From: Pelobates cultripes
Taxonomy: Eukaryota; Chordata; Amphibia; Anura; Pelobatidae
Direction of reading: 5' to 3'
Length of the DNA stretch: 64,000 bases
NCBI GenBank assembly: GCA_933207985.1
Contig: OW240912.1
Coordinates: 198,788,101 to 198,852,100 of the forward strand
Part shown: positions 53,704 through 63,163 of the stretch, one piece after another
Layout of the letters: every line of letters begins with the position of its first letter
Position numbering within the stretch: the stretch's first letter is position 1
Made by a program: the position numbers and the translations under genes
Notes under the pieces: model-generated
What the model was told of the DNA's origin: nothing
The model's input: only the letters and a program-made list of their open reading frames with translations
Databases searched by the model: none

Positions 53704-55180
53704 CTAAGGGAGGTAAAAAATGGTCGCGGGGATAGCTTGAAACAGGTAGAGGATCCTCGGTAGGATGTTCATCTTGAGCACTCCCACTCTTCCAAACCAT
53801 GAGAGGCGCACCTGGTCCCATTCCTGCAAGTCCTTCTGTATAGTGGTCAGGAGTGGTTGGAAATTCGCTGCATACAGTTGGGCGAGGTCGTTTGTTAGCA
53901 CCGCGCCGAGGTATTTTAGGGAGGTGGCAGACCATTGGAATGGCAGCGCTCGTTTGAGTGCCGTCGCTCTGGACTTCGAAACGGAGACATTGAGGATCGT
54001 GGATTTGGAAAAATTGATTTTAAAGTTTGAGAGTTCCCCGTATTGTTCGAATTCTTTCATTATCGTGGGCATGGATGTTTCCGGCTTAGTTACGAAGAAC
54101 AGTAGGTCGTCCGCATATGCTGCCACTGCGTGTTTCCCCGCACCTGTCTTCAATCCCGGGATATCCGGGTTGTTCCGGATCGAGTTCAGGAATGGTTCCA
54201 GGGCAAGCACAAAGAGCAGGGGGGAGAGGGGGCAGCCCTGTCTGGTTCCATTCCTGATCAGGAAGGGGTCCGTGAAGGCTCCATTTATGCAGATCCGTGC
54301 TGTTGGTTGTGAGTACAAGGCCCTGATCCAGGACATCATGTGGGGCCCCATCCCCAGTTTGTCGAGGACCTGGAACATGAAGTCCCATGCAATCCTGTCG
54401 AAGGCCTTCTCCGCGTCCGTGGAGAGCAGGAGAAGGCCCTCCTGTCTGGTTTTTGCTAGGTGGATCAGGGAAAGTGCTCTGATCGTGTTATCGCGCGCTT
54501 CTCGGTGCGGGGTAAATCCCACCTGGTCCTTATGAATCAAGTTCGGGAGGTGGGCCTGCAGTCTCTGTGCGAGTATCTTCATAAAAAGCTTCAAGTCGTT
54601 ATTTAACAGTGAGATGGGGCGATAGTTCGCACAGTGTTCAGGATCTTTCCCGTCTTTAGGAATTAGGATGATGTTGGCCGCCAGGGTCTGTGTCGGGAAT
54701 ATCTGCCCGTCTCGGATCGCATTGAGTGCCGTCGTGAGGCGTGGGACGAGAAGTTCCGCAAAGGTTTTGTAGTAGCGTGCTGGTAGGCCGTCCGGTCCGG
54801 GGCTCTTGCCCGTCTTGGCCGTTTTGAGAGCCCATGCTACCTCGTGAGTCTCGATCGGTTCGTCTAGCTCTGTACATGCCTCCTGTGAGAGGCAGTTGCC
54901 GATGCGCGGTTCTAGATAGTCTGTTATCCGCGTCTTCCTCTCTGTGTCCGCTCCCTGTCCCCTGGGCGGGTCGAGGGAATAGAGGTCCGCATAGTACGCT
55001 CTAATGGTGTTGGCCATCTCGGTCGGCATACTGTGCAGCTTCCCATCTCTGTCTCTGATCCCCGGGATGTAGGCCGCTGCTCTCTTTTTGGCGATCATGC
55101 GGGCAAGGAGGGCACCACATTTGTTGGCATTGGTGTAAAAGAACGCTTTGGAGTGTAAGTATGCTCTATGGTGATTGGCA
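53704..55180 (-). pseudogene. L1 ORF2 reverse transcriptase (copy G)
   Basis: Open from the 5' truncation to 53704. Motifs on the minus strand: G-K-S-P-G-P-D-G-L-P, I-P-K-D-G-K-D-P, N-Y-R-P-I-S-L-L-N, T-D-A-E-K-A-F-D-R-I-A-W (first catalytic Asp), G-T-R-Q-G-C-P-L-S-P and A-A-Y-A-D-D-L-L (catalytic pair). The polymerase core is uninterrupted. It lacks the endonuclease because of 5' truncation and ends in a frame break near 53704, where the 422-codon C-terminal frame begins. Confidence 0.92.
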
Positions 55181-55197
55181 TTGCTAGAACTATATTT
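55181..55197. repeat. Target site duplication of L1 copy G, right
   Basis: Exact second copy of the 17-base sequence. Confidence 0.95.
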
Positions 55198-55508
55198 AAC
55201 CCTGTAACTTTCCAAGACATCATAAAACCTGTGTATGGGGGATACTGTTTTACTCAGAAGACTTCGCTGAACTCAAATATTAGTGTTTCAAAACAGTAAA
55301 ATGTATTACAACGATGATATAGTCAGTGAAAGTGAAATTTTTTGCATTTTTCATACACAAATGGCACTTACACTGACGATATAATTGTTGTGATACGTTT
55401 TACTGTTTTGAAACACTAATAATTGTGTTTAGCGAAGTCTCCCGATTATAACAGTACCCCTCATGTACAGGTTTTTTGATGTTTTCAAAAGTTACAGAGT
55501 CAAATATA
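55191..55508. repeat. Fold-back palindrome 1
   Basis: Arms of about 144 bp, 55191-55334 and 55365-55508, are imperfect reverse complements (for example GTGTTTCAAAACAGTAAAA versus TTTTACTGTTTTGAAACAC). The 30-base loop contains TTTTTTGCATTTTTCATACA. No ORF. Related blocks occur at 42.4-42.8 and 44.3-44.4 kb. Confidence 0.85.
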
Positions 55509-55606
55509 AGGCTTGCGTTTCAGTTTTTTCACATTGAATTTCGCCAGATTGGTTACGTTGCCTTTGAGACCGTATTGGAAGCCCAGGAATGAAAATTACC
55601 CCCATG

Positions 55607-55858
55607 ATGGCGTACCATTTGCAATAGTAGACAACCCAAGGTATTGCAAATGGGGTATGTCCCATCATTTTTAGAAGCCACTTAGTCGCAAACACTGGCC
55701 AAAATTGTCATTCAAATTCGTTTTTTGTATTTTTCACACACAAACAAATATTAACACTAGCTTTGGCCAGTGTTTGTTACCAAGTGGCTACTAAAAAAGA
55801 CTGGACATACCACATTTGCAATGCCTTGGGTTGTCTACTATTGCAAATGGTATGCCAT
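55607..55858. repeat. Fold-back palindrome 2
   Basis: Arms of about 113 bp, 55607-55720 and 55746-55858 (GCAATAGTAGACAACCCAAG versus CTTGGGTTGTCTACTATTGC), around a 25-base loop TTTTTTGTATTTTTCACACA. The loop is nearly the same as in palindrome 1, whereas the arms are unrelated. Confidence 0.85.
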
Positions 55859-56325
55859 TGTTGCAGGAATAAGCTGCAGAAGCCACACACAGAGAAATGG
55901 AAGCAGGTTCGTTCAGGAAGAAAAAAGTCTTTATTGTTACCTATCGGGTCTCAGATGAACTCCTGTTCTAAAAATGTCTGAGCCCAGAGCATAGTTTGCA
56001 CGGGCTATTTATTAACAATAACTCCTCTTATTCCTAGAGGACCCACACAGGAAAGTACGAGGTGATATCGGGATATCGTGATTAAAAGTCTTCAGAGATC
56101 ATCAAGCAGGTGAACAGGATATTCAGGATCACCTCATATGGGCAGACCGTATGACTCCTTTTAAGGACAAAGGAATGTGACTACAGTTGATGCACATGCT
56201 CAGTACATTGATGACAGTATCTTAGCTACATGTAACTAACAGATACAACAAACACCTGTACTTGTATATGCAACATGGAGATTTCAGGCCTACTAAATTT
56301 TGAACCATGTTGAAATCCCATCACA
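55859..56325 (-). repeat. Retroviral 3' LTR
   Basis: Minus-strand TGTGATGGGATTTC start (56325) to a TTCCTGCAACA end (55859), preceded by the purine tract ATCAAAGGTGGGAA. AATAAA occurs on the minus strand near 55937. The exact end could be a few bases to the right. It lies directly against fold-back palindrome 2. Confidence 0.7.
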
Positions 56326-56339
56326 TTCCCACCTTTGAT
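56326..56339 (-). promoter_or_regulatory. Retroviral polypurine tract
   Basis: ATCAAAGGTGGGAA on the minus strand, directly before the TG of the LTR. Confidence 0.65.
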
Positions 56340-56502
56340 GCTTCTGATACAAAGTTATTCCAGATGCATCACTAATCATAATTTGCCAACACCTTTCAAG
56401 TAACTATGAGCCGGGACAGACCATGTGAGCATTTTAACTTACTTATCTACCTCTCAACATTCATCAACCTGAGTATCAATAATCTCTTTCTGGGCTAGGG
56501 GT

Positions 56503-57967
56503 TTATATTTCCAGATGGCCATTACATGAGCAGCTACGTATAGACCTAACTATTAATGGAATCAGACAGGGCAGGAAGAGGCATAAGAAAATAATAAATA
56601 CCACTCCTCTTACCAATGCCTTAATTCCACCAAGCTGCTCATACCAACTCCCAAACCAACTATTTGGATTATACCCGTTCCAAGTCTGAGTGGGTACGTG
56701 TGCCAGTTTAACCATGTGGTTAGTAATATCAACCACTGCCTGCCCCTCATCATTTATATGCAGACAACAATTACTAAGGTTAAACTTTCCACACACACCT
56801 CATTCTACTGCCAGCAAATAATCAGAAGCCAGCCTATTTTGGTAAATGGCTGATTTCATGCGGGTATTTTGCTTTGCCAAAAGGTTAAGGGCCTTAGCTG
56901 TCTCATTGGTTATGATCTCAACCACCGCCTGTAATCTTATAATGCGGTTGAGCATATATATGGGGGTTCGGTAACCATAAGTACCATCTTCAGCCCAGGT
57001 AGCAGGTCCATAATAATTAATAATACGTTGGGGAGACCACTCATCATCTTCCCAGTTACCTACATTCAATGATGCTCGCTTCTTTTTATGATTTACATCA
57101 TACACCTTAACTCCCAAGGAGACTCCCAAGGTCTCAGAACCAGGGTACCATACTTATCTTGCTTCCAAGGGCCATTGGTCTCCCATATTAAACCTGATGA
57201 GTCTGAGCAGCTGTCGTCTCGGTTTCAATACCTATATATAATATGGCTCTCACATCTGTCCCTGTACCATGTATCTGAAAGCCAAAAAGACTTCCAAACT
57301 TATTAATAAATTGCTGTGGATTGGAAATGGTCATATGTACGGGATTACATTCCATGGTTTTACAATACGGTGTAGTGGGCAACCATTGGATAATCATATC
57401 TTGATCTACTGTCTTTCCCCAGGTCGCCCAACCTACACATGACCAATATGGTCAGAAGTTGAAGTCTCTATTTGGGCAATCAGGATCAGTAGATCTTTTA
57501 CTAGGGCATAAATATTTGTCGTTAAACCCATAAGTTTGTTCCCATTTAAGATTACCACATACATTCCAAGGTTTTCTACTACCCGAAATCGCCTTACATG
57601 CATCAAATAAAAGAATACCCGTAGAATGTATGGTGCCTATCAAAGTCCTATTTATCAATGTTCCCTGAAAGTTACTATTTTGAATTACCAACCAAATTGT
57701 ACAGGGTTGGAATTGGGGATCGAAACACTTAGGCTCACCTGATATCAGTTGACACACACTATAATCATTATCTAAGTACCTACACCCAGACACAGATCCT
57801 TTACATTCATATTGTGAGTGCCAAATTAGGGTCTGGGATATCTGGTTACCTGTTTTTGTAGTCTTAATACAACTAACACAGCTTGGAATATCCTCACCTT
57901 TACCTTCCTGAAAAATTATAAAAATACTGAAACATATAACTAAACACATCATTCTTGTGGTCCTCAT
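56503..57967 (-). pseudogene. Retroviral env glycoprotein (broken)
   Basis: The frame opens at 57967 with a hydrophobic signal peptide and a cysteine-rich surface subunit. It is then broken into at least four segments (57967-57452, 57397-57188, 57129-56800, 56796-56503). The third segment ends in a leucine-rich helix of the transmembrane subunit, followed across a stop codon by a Cys-x7-Cys-Cys motif (close to the CX6CC of gamma- and alpha-type envs). The last segment has a hydrophobic membrane span near its end and a short cytoplasmic tail. The stops and shifts mean no envelope protein can be made. Identification rests on this order of parts. Confidence 0.8.
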
Positions 57968-58117
57968 CCTACTCTTCGACCGTGCAACGGCACCTCAGCT
58001 TCCCGCTCGTGAGGGCTGCAAGGATTGTTGTCCTTCTGATCCTCACTTAGTTTCACAGAGGTCCCTTTGAGACACTCTGAGTAGGCAGGTGGTCAGGCTT
58101 TATTATGGCCGTCAAAA

Positions 58118-58181
58118 CACCTGCTTGATGATCTCTGAAGACTTTTAATCACGATATCCCGATATCACCTCGTACTTTCCT
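58118..58181 (+). repeat. 64-bp inverted copy of an LTR segment
   Basis: Exactly the reverse complement of 56049-56112 in the 3' LTR, over 64 bases without a mismatch. It sits on the 5' side of env in the opposite orientation to its LTR counterpart. Confidence 0.92.
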
Positions 58182-58209
58182 CACGTCACATTCAATCTGA
58201 CTGGGTTAT

Positions 58210-58402
58210 TCGCTTAAACCGGATCTTGCAAGGATTCTCAGGATCTGGAGATGTTCACTCTCAACCCCTCAGCTAGTTGCAAGGTCCTTGTCAGTGCAAT
58301 TAATTCCGCCTTCTATTGTTCTGTGGTCCATAGGAAGGGATCATGTTCCGTGCCTTTTACAGCTTCATACAAGGGTTTCGCCAATATCGCATAATTAGGA
58401 AT
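58210..58402 (-). pseudogene. Retroviral RT/RNase H remnant
   Basis: The minus strand reads L-A-K-P-L-Y-E-A-V-K-G-T-E-H-D-P-F and, after a stop, E-L-I-A-L-T-R-T-L-Q-L-A-E-G-L-R-V, matching the connection and RNase H start of gamma-type retroviral pol. Cut off at 58403 by the Gypsy 2 LTR. Confidence 0.65.
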
Positions 58403-59135
58403 TGTCACGACTACTAGTGTGGTCCAGCACGCAGAAACTATGTAAACATTTACATAAGAAGGAAAATAAAAATAAAAGGACAGAGCGTAAACCGGACCTT
58501 AGAATGGCCGGACTAATAAGCTAGAGACAGAGAATGGTCAAAGGGAAAGCCGAGGTCAAGGAAGCCAGAAAATACACAATACCTTTTACACAAGCCAAGT
58601 CAGGGAAACCAGAATTCAGAATAACCAGGGAAAAGCCAAGATCAGGATACCAGGAAATCAGATTCACAAAGATAAAGCACTCTCAGGAAACCAGGAACAG
58701 GAAACCACGACAGGGCAAGGTACTGGGGAGAGCTAGGGATTTAAATATCCCTCTCTATGCTCTGATTGGTCAGAGGGCGACCTCTGACCCCAAAACGTGT
58801 GTGTGCATTGACGGCATGATGTCACTATAATTTTCGGGGGCGGAGCTAGAGATGGATGCGACCACGCAGTCAGCGACATCTTTAAATATCCCTCTCTATG
58901 CTCTGATTGGTCAGAGGGTGACCTCTGACCCCAAAACATGCGTGTGCATTGACGGCATGATGTCACTATAATTTTCGGGGGCGGAGCTAGAGATGGATGC
59001 GACCACGCAGTCAACGCCATCTTTAATTTGGGCGCGACGCCCAGAAGACCTGGGGAAGTGGTTGCCGGCTCGCCGACGAGCAAGTAAGCTCGTCCTGTCG
59101 GCGAGGCTGTGTCGGTCGGGCCGGTGACCGCAACA
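58403..59135 (-). repeat. Gypsy 2 3' LTR
   Basis: 733 bp with TG...CA ends (minus strand TGTTGCGGTCACC to GTCGTGACA). It is confirmed by a second partial copy at 61863-62057 matching 58451-58645 with few differences. A 141-bp segment is tandemly doubled inside it. The purine tract GAGTGGGGGGTAC lies next to it at 59136-59148. Confidence 0.88.
58740..59021. repeat. 141-bp tandem duplication in Gypsy 2 LTR
   Basis: 58740-58880 and 58881-59021 are near-identical (TTTAAATATCCCTCTC start, CCCCAAAAC core), with a partial third start at 59022. It lies in the U3-like half, where enhancer duplications are common in LTRs. Confidence 0.92.
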
Positions 59136-59180
59136 GTACCCCCCACTCGAAGACTGCTCACCGGGCGGGAAGGACCCGGC

Positions 59181-61036
59181 TTAAGAGGGAAGCGGTCGTG
59201 AAAGGACCGGACAAACCCGGTCAGCAGGAACCCAACAACGTTCCTCAGGACCTTTCCCTTTCCAGTCAACAAGATAGGACAAGATACCTCTGGAAATTTT
59301 GGAGTCCAGTATAGAACGAACCTCATATTCCTCCTGGTCACCCACTACCAAGGGTGGAGGAGGAGTAGACACTCTAGTGTATCGATTGCAAGTAAGAGAC
59401 TTGAGCACAGATACATGAAACAAATTGGCAATCCTCATATGGGCAGGGAGTGCCAAGGAATAGGTCACCGGATTGATACGTCGGACGACTCGAAAAGGAC
59501 CTATGTACCTAGGGGCAAATTTCATGGAAGGAACTTTAAGCTTGATATGGTGTGTGGATAACCACACCTTGTCACCCGGTTGATAGACAGGATTGGTTCC
59601 CCGTCTCTTGTCAGCATGGACCTTCGCACATTTTAATGCCTTTTGTAGAGCTGAATGAATGGAATTCCAAGTGCCATGAATAGAATCCAAACGAGTGTTC
59701 AAAGTGGGAATATCGGTATCCAAAAATTCAGAAGGGAAAACCGTGGGGTGATAACCCTGGTTTACAAAAAATGGACTGTGATTAGAAGATTCATGAGTCG
59801 CATTATTCCTGGCGAATTCAGCCATGGGTAAGAGCTCATACCAGTTAGACTGATTGGCATTAATAAAACAGCGCAAATAGGATTCTAAAGACTGATTGGC
59901 TCTCTCTGCTGCGCCATTAGTTTGAGGGTGGTATGCAGAAGAAAATTAGAGTTCAATACCCAATTGTTTACGAAAGGAACGCCAAAACCTAGAAATAAAT
60001 TGGGTACCTCTGTCAGATACTATGTTTTTGGGCACTCCGTGCAACCGAAAGATCTCTCTCAAGAATATCGGTACGAGATCTTGAGCAGATGGTCATTTTT
60101 TAAGAGGTATAAAATGTGCCATTTTTGAGAATCTATCGATGACCATAAGGATTGTATTAAACCCGTTTGAGCTGGGTAGGTCCACAATGAAATCCATGGC
60201 TAAATGGGTCCATGGAGCATTAGGTATTGGCAGTGGTTGTAACAGTCCAGGAGGTGACCTAGGAGGGACTTTAGAAACGGCACATATTTGACATGCCCCA
60301 ACATAATCTTTGATGTTGTTCCTAAGTGTAGCCACCAAAACCTCCTGGAGATGGCAGAGAGAGTTTTATGGACTCCAGGATGACCTGCTGTGAGATTATC
60401 ATGGAATACATCAAGTACCTTTTTTCTTAATGGTGGTGAAACATACAGTTTATCCGGAGGTTTCCCCACGGGTGCCTGAGTTTGATCTGCTATTATGGCA
60501 CAGAAAAGTGAGAAGACACTTCGGAAACTGTAGTGGCAATGAGGCATTCTGGAGGTATGATAGGAAATACCTCCTGTTCAGGAGCTTCATCTGTCTCAAA
60601 TTGTCTAGACAAATTGCCTTAATGTTCTTGGTTTCAGGCCTATAAGTAATTACGAAATTGAATCGGGAGAGGAACAATGACCATCTAGCCTGACGAGAGG
60701 ACAATCTCTTAGCGTCCCCAATATAAACCAAATTCTTATGATCGGTAAAAATCAGAAGTGGCTCTTTGGAACCTTCACAGAGATGCCTCCATTCTTTAAG
60801 GGCAAGTACAATGGCCAAAAGTTCCTTATTCCCAATGTCATAATTTCTCTCTGCAGGTGTGAGTTTGCGAGAGAAAAATCCACAGGGATGTAAAGGCGCA
60901 TCAGGACTTTCTCTCTGAGACAGAATGGCTCCTACTCCTGTTTCTGACGCATCTACTTCTAGAATAAACGGCTTGGTTGGATCGGGATGGGTCAGGACAG
61001 GTGCTGAGGAAAATAAAGATTTTAATTGTTCAAATG
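59181..61036 (-). pseudogene. Gypsy 2 pol: RNase H, integrase, chromodomain
   Basis: RNase [28 protein letters not shown]. Integrase: H-P-G-V-H-K-T zinc part, A-M-D-F-I-V-D-L, then after a break V-S-D-R-G-T-Q-F and N-G-A-A-E-R-A-N. G-P-F-R-V-V-R-R-I follows, and the chromodomain has Y-E-V-R-S-I-L-D-S-K and W-K-G-K-G. Frame breaks lie near 60580, 60330 and 60090. Related to Gypsy 1 by domain order and many shared motifs, but clearly a different family. Confidence 0.87.
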
Positions 61037-61674
61037 TAATAGAGCAGCAGGAAATGCTAGCAGAATGCTTGGTTGTATAGGGAGAGGTATTAGCAGTAGA
61101 AAGAGGGAAGTGCTCATGCCATTGTACAGAACACTGGTGAGACCTCACTTGGAGTATTGCACACAGTACTGGAGACCGTATCTTCAGAAGGATATTGATA
61201 CCTTAGAGAGGGTTCAGAGAAGGGCTACTAAACTGGTTCATGGATTGCGGGATAAAACTTACCAGGAAAGGTTAAAGGATCTTAACATGTATAGCTTGGA
61301 GGAAAGACGAGACAGGGGGGATATGATAGAAACATTTAAATATATAAAGGGAATCAACACAGTAAAGGAGGAGACTATATTTAAAAGATGAAAAACTACC
61401 ACAACAAGAGGACATAGTCTTAAATTAGAGGGACAAAGGTTTAAAAATAATATCAGGAAGTATTACTTTACTGAGAGGGTAGTGGATGCATGGAATAGCC
61501 TTCCAGCTGAAGTGGTAGAGGTTAACACAGTAAAGGAGTTTAAGCATGCGTGGGATAGGTATAAGGCTATCCTAACTATAAGATAAGACTAGGGAGTAAT
61601 GAAAGTATTTAGAAAATTGGGCAGACTAGATGGGCCGAATGGTTCTTATCTGCCGTCACATTCTATGTTTCTAT
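61037..61674 (+). mobile_element. CR1/L2-clade LINE 3' fragment 2
   Basis: Inserted in Gypsy 2 pol, with AAATG at 61032-61036 and 61675-61679 as the apparent target duplication. Coding 61037-61391 shows [40 protein letters not shown] and R-R-D-R-G-D-M-I. A TGA at 61389 interrupts it. The 3' end GGGCCGAATGGTTCTTATCT and the following TTCTATGTTTCT are typical of frog CR1-like tails. Confidence 0.88.
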
Positions 61675-61861
61675 AAATGCCTCTCTCGCTTCTTTGGCAC
61701 ATGTTTTGCAATTTGCTCCTTTTTTGGTTAAGTTGGTAATAGGAGAAATTACAGAAGAAAAACCTTTAATAAATTTGGGGTAATAATTCGCAAAACCTAT
61801 GAAGCGTTGTGTAGCCTTAAGGCCCTTGGGCAACGGCCATTGTAAGACTGCTTCCAGACAT
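61675..61861 (-). pseudogene. Gypsy 2 RT end
   Basis: Minus strand reads L-P-K-G-L-K-A-T-Q-R-F-I-G-F-A-N-Y-Y and I-T-N-L-T-K-K-G-A, the RT thumb border of Ty3/Gypsy pol. It stops abruptly at the LTR segment. Confidence 0.75.
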
Positions 61862-61862
61862 A

Positions 61863-62057
61863 TACATAAGAAGGAAAATAAAAATAAAAGGACAGAGCGT
61901 AAACCGGACCTTAGAATGGCCGGACTAATACGCTAGAGACAGAGAATGGTCAAAGGGAAAGCCGAGGTCAAGGAAGCCAGAAAATACACAATACCATTTA
62001 CACAAGCCAAGTCAGGCAAACCAGAATTCAGAATAACCAGGGAAAAGCCAAGATCAG
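61863..62057 (-). repeat. Partial Gypsy 2 5' LTR
   Basis: 195 bp equivalent to 58451-58645 of the 3' LTR, with a handful of substitutions. It ends at 62057, where a different LTR begins. Confidence 0.85.
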
Positions 62058-63039
62058 TGTGGCAAACCTAGCCACTTGGACAATATAAAGAGACTGCGCC
62101 TTTAAGGGTTGCCTGTATGTCTGTGGGGATATGTGTTTAACTAAGTGTAATGTATGCGGGTTGTTATAACGTGTATTTACTGTATGGGCTATCTGCCGAA
62201 TGCAGATAGCTGTATTTCCTTTCGTTTCACGAACTGCACTTTTGCGGGCCGTTCGTGAAACGAAATAACCACCATGTAGTAGCCCACACACTTAAAGACA
62301 TGTGGCGCTTGTTAACCGATTGCAACAATGTTGCAATCGGTAATTAGAGGCTCTCCTAGGTGGCCGCCGTTCGACTACCGACCATGCTGCGGTTGGCCAT
62401 CTTGGATCCTTTGTTCCCTCAGCGGTGTTTGGTCGTCGAGCGCATGGTACTAAAAATGGCTACTCAACAGCGCGAGTACAGGCCATTCGGGAGTTCCGGG
62501 CCGTTCGGTATTATGTTCCCTAGACTTCAATCGGTCTTTTGAATATACATTTTAATGAATGTGTTTTTCGTGCGGCGTTCGGTTGTTTTAGCTGGGATCT
62601 GAGCGGTAATCTCACGAATGATGCGCTCAGACCCCAGCTATCTACCGAACGTTTCGTGCAAATAGACTGCATATTCGAAAAGTTATGTATTTTAATATAA
62701 ATTGTCGGTTCTGCTGCACGGAGGGATAATCCACTTAACGGTACACTCCTGTGGGAGGATCCCTCTCGTGCAGCAGTGCCTGATGGGAGAAAGGCTCTGT
62801 AATGTAAGTTCCCTATGTAGTCCACTCTGGGAATGCCCCTGGGATGGGACTCAGGAAACCCCTGGCATAGGGAATTGTATAAATTGTGGAGCTGAAAATA
62901 AAGACCTCAGTTGACTCTCAGAACTGTGTTTCGTCCGGTTACTGGGAGATTTGGGATATTGCCTTGCTTTTCAGCGCTGACTGTGGATTACTTCCTGAAC
63001 CAGCGGAATTCGTGGATTTACTACTGCCGTTCCGCTACA
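62058..63039 (+). repeat. 5' LTR of SCAN-gag element
   Basis: TGTGGCAAACC at the start and CCGCTACA at the end give TG...CA termini, about 982 bp. AATAAA at 62897-62902 is followed by CTCAGAACTGTGTTTCG as the R/U5 part, which resembles 47582-47616. Several GTTCGGT/ACCGAAC words occur at 62380-62650. The second LTR is outside the window, so ends are inferred. Confidence 0.65.
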
Positions 63040-63041
63040 AT

Positions 63042-63059
63042 TGGTGGCAAGCGACGGGA
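63042..63059 (+). promoter_or_regulatory. Putative primer-binding site
   Basis: TGGTGGCAAGCGACGGGA begins with the TGG expected opposite a tRNA CCA end, two bases after the LTR. The primer tRNA cannot be named from sequence alone. Confidence 0.5.
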
Positions 63060-63163
63060 TCCAACTCTACAGCTGAAACAGCGCATTTGAATGAAAAGAA
63101 ACAACCGAACGGAAAAAGGGAATGGCAATTCGTATGCAGCAAACAGACGAAATAAATCAGTGA

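Larger units (their letters stand above)
51538..55180 (-). mobile_element. L1-like LINE (copy G), young, 5'-truncated
   Basis: A 3.64 kb minus-strand insertion with a perfect 17-bp duplication and a poly(A) tail seen as T run at about 51535-51546. It contains the RT and C-terminal parts of ORF2 with one break, and a roughly 890-bp 3' UTR (51546-52430) that includes T/C-rich and G-rich tracts. The intact duplication and long open frames make it the youngest-looking L1 in the window. Confidence 0.93.
55859..58402 (-). mobile_element. Endogenous retrovirus remnant (3' LTR, env, pol piece)
   Basis: On the minus strand: a small RT/RNase H remnant (58402-58210), a rearranged stretch, env (57967-56503), a polypurine tract and the 3' LTR (56325-55859). 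The env type suggests a gamma- or alpha-like retrovirus. The gene order is right but most of pol is gone, and Gypsy 2 truncates the element at 58403. Confidence 0.75.
58403..62057 (-). mobile_element. Ty3/Gypsy chromodomain LTR retrotransposon 2, internally deleted
   Basis: Minus strand: partial 5' LTR (62057-61863), then directly the end of RT (61861-61675), a CR1/L2 insertion, RNase H, integrase and chromodomain (61036-59181), polypurine tract and complete 3' LTR (59135-58403). Gag, protease and most of RT are missing: the deletion runs from 48 bp before the end of the 5' LTR into pol. The 5' LTR is interrupted at 62058 by another LTR element, so its remainder lies beyond the window. Confidence 0.85.

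Noticed and set aside
53765..54535. 256-codon + strand frame
   Set aside because: Exact antisense of the L1 copy G reverse transcriptase.
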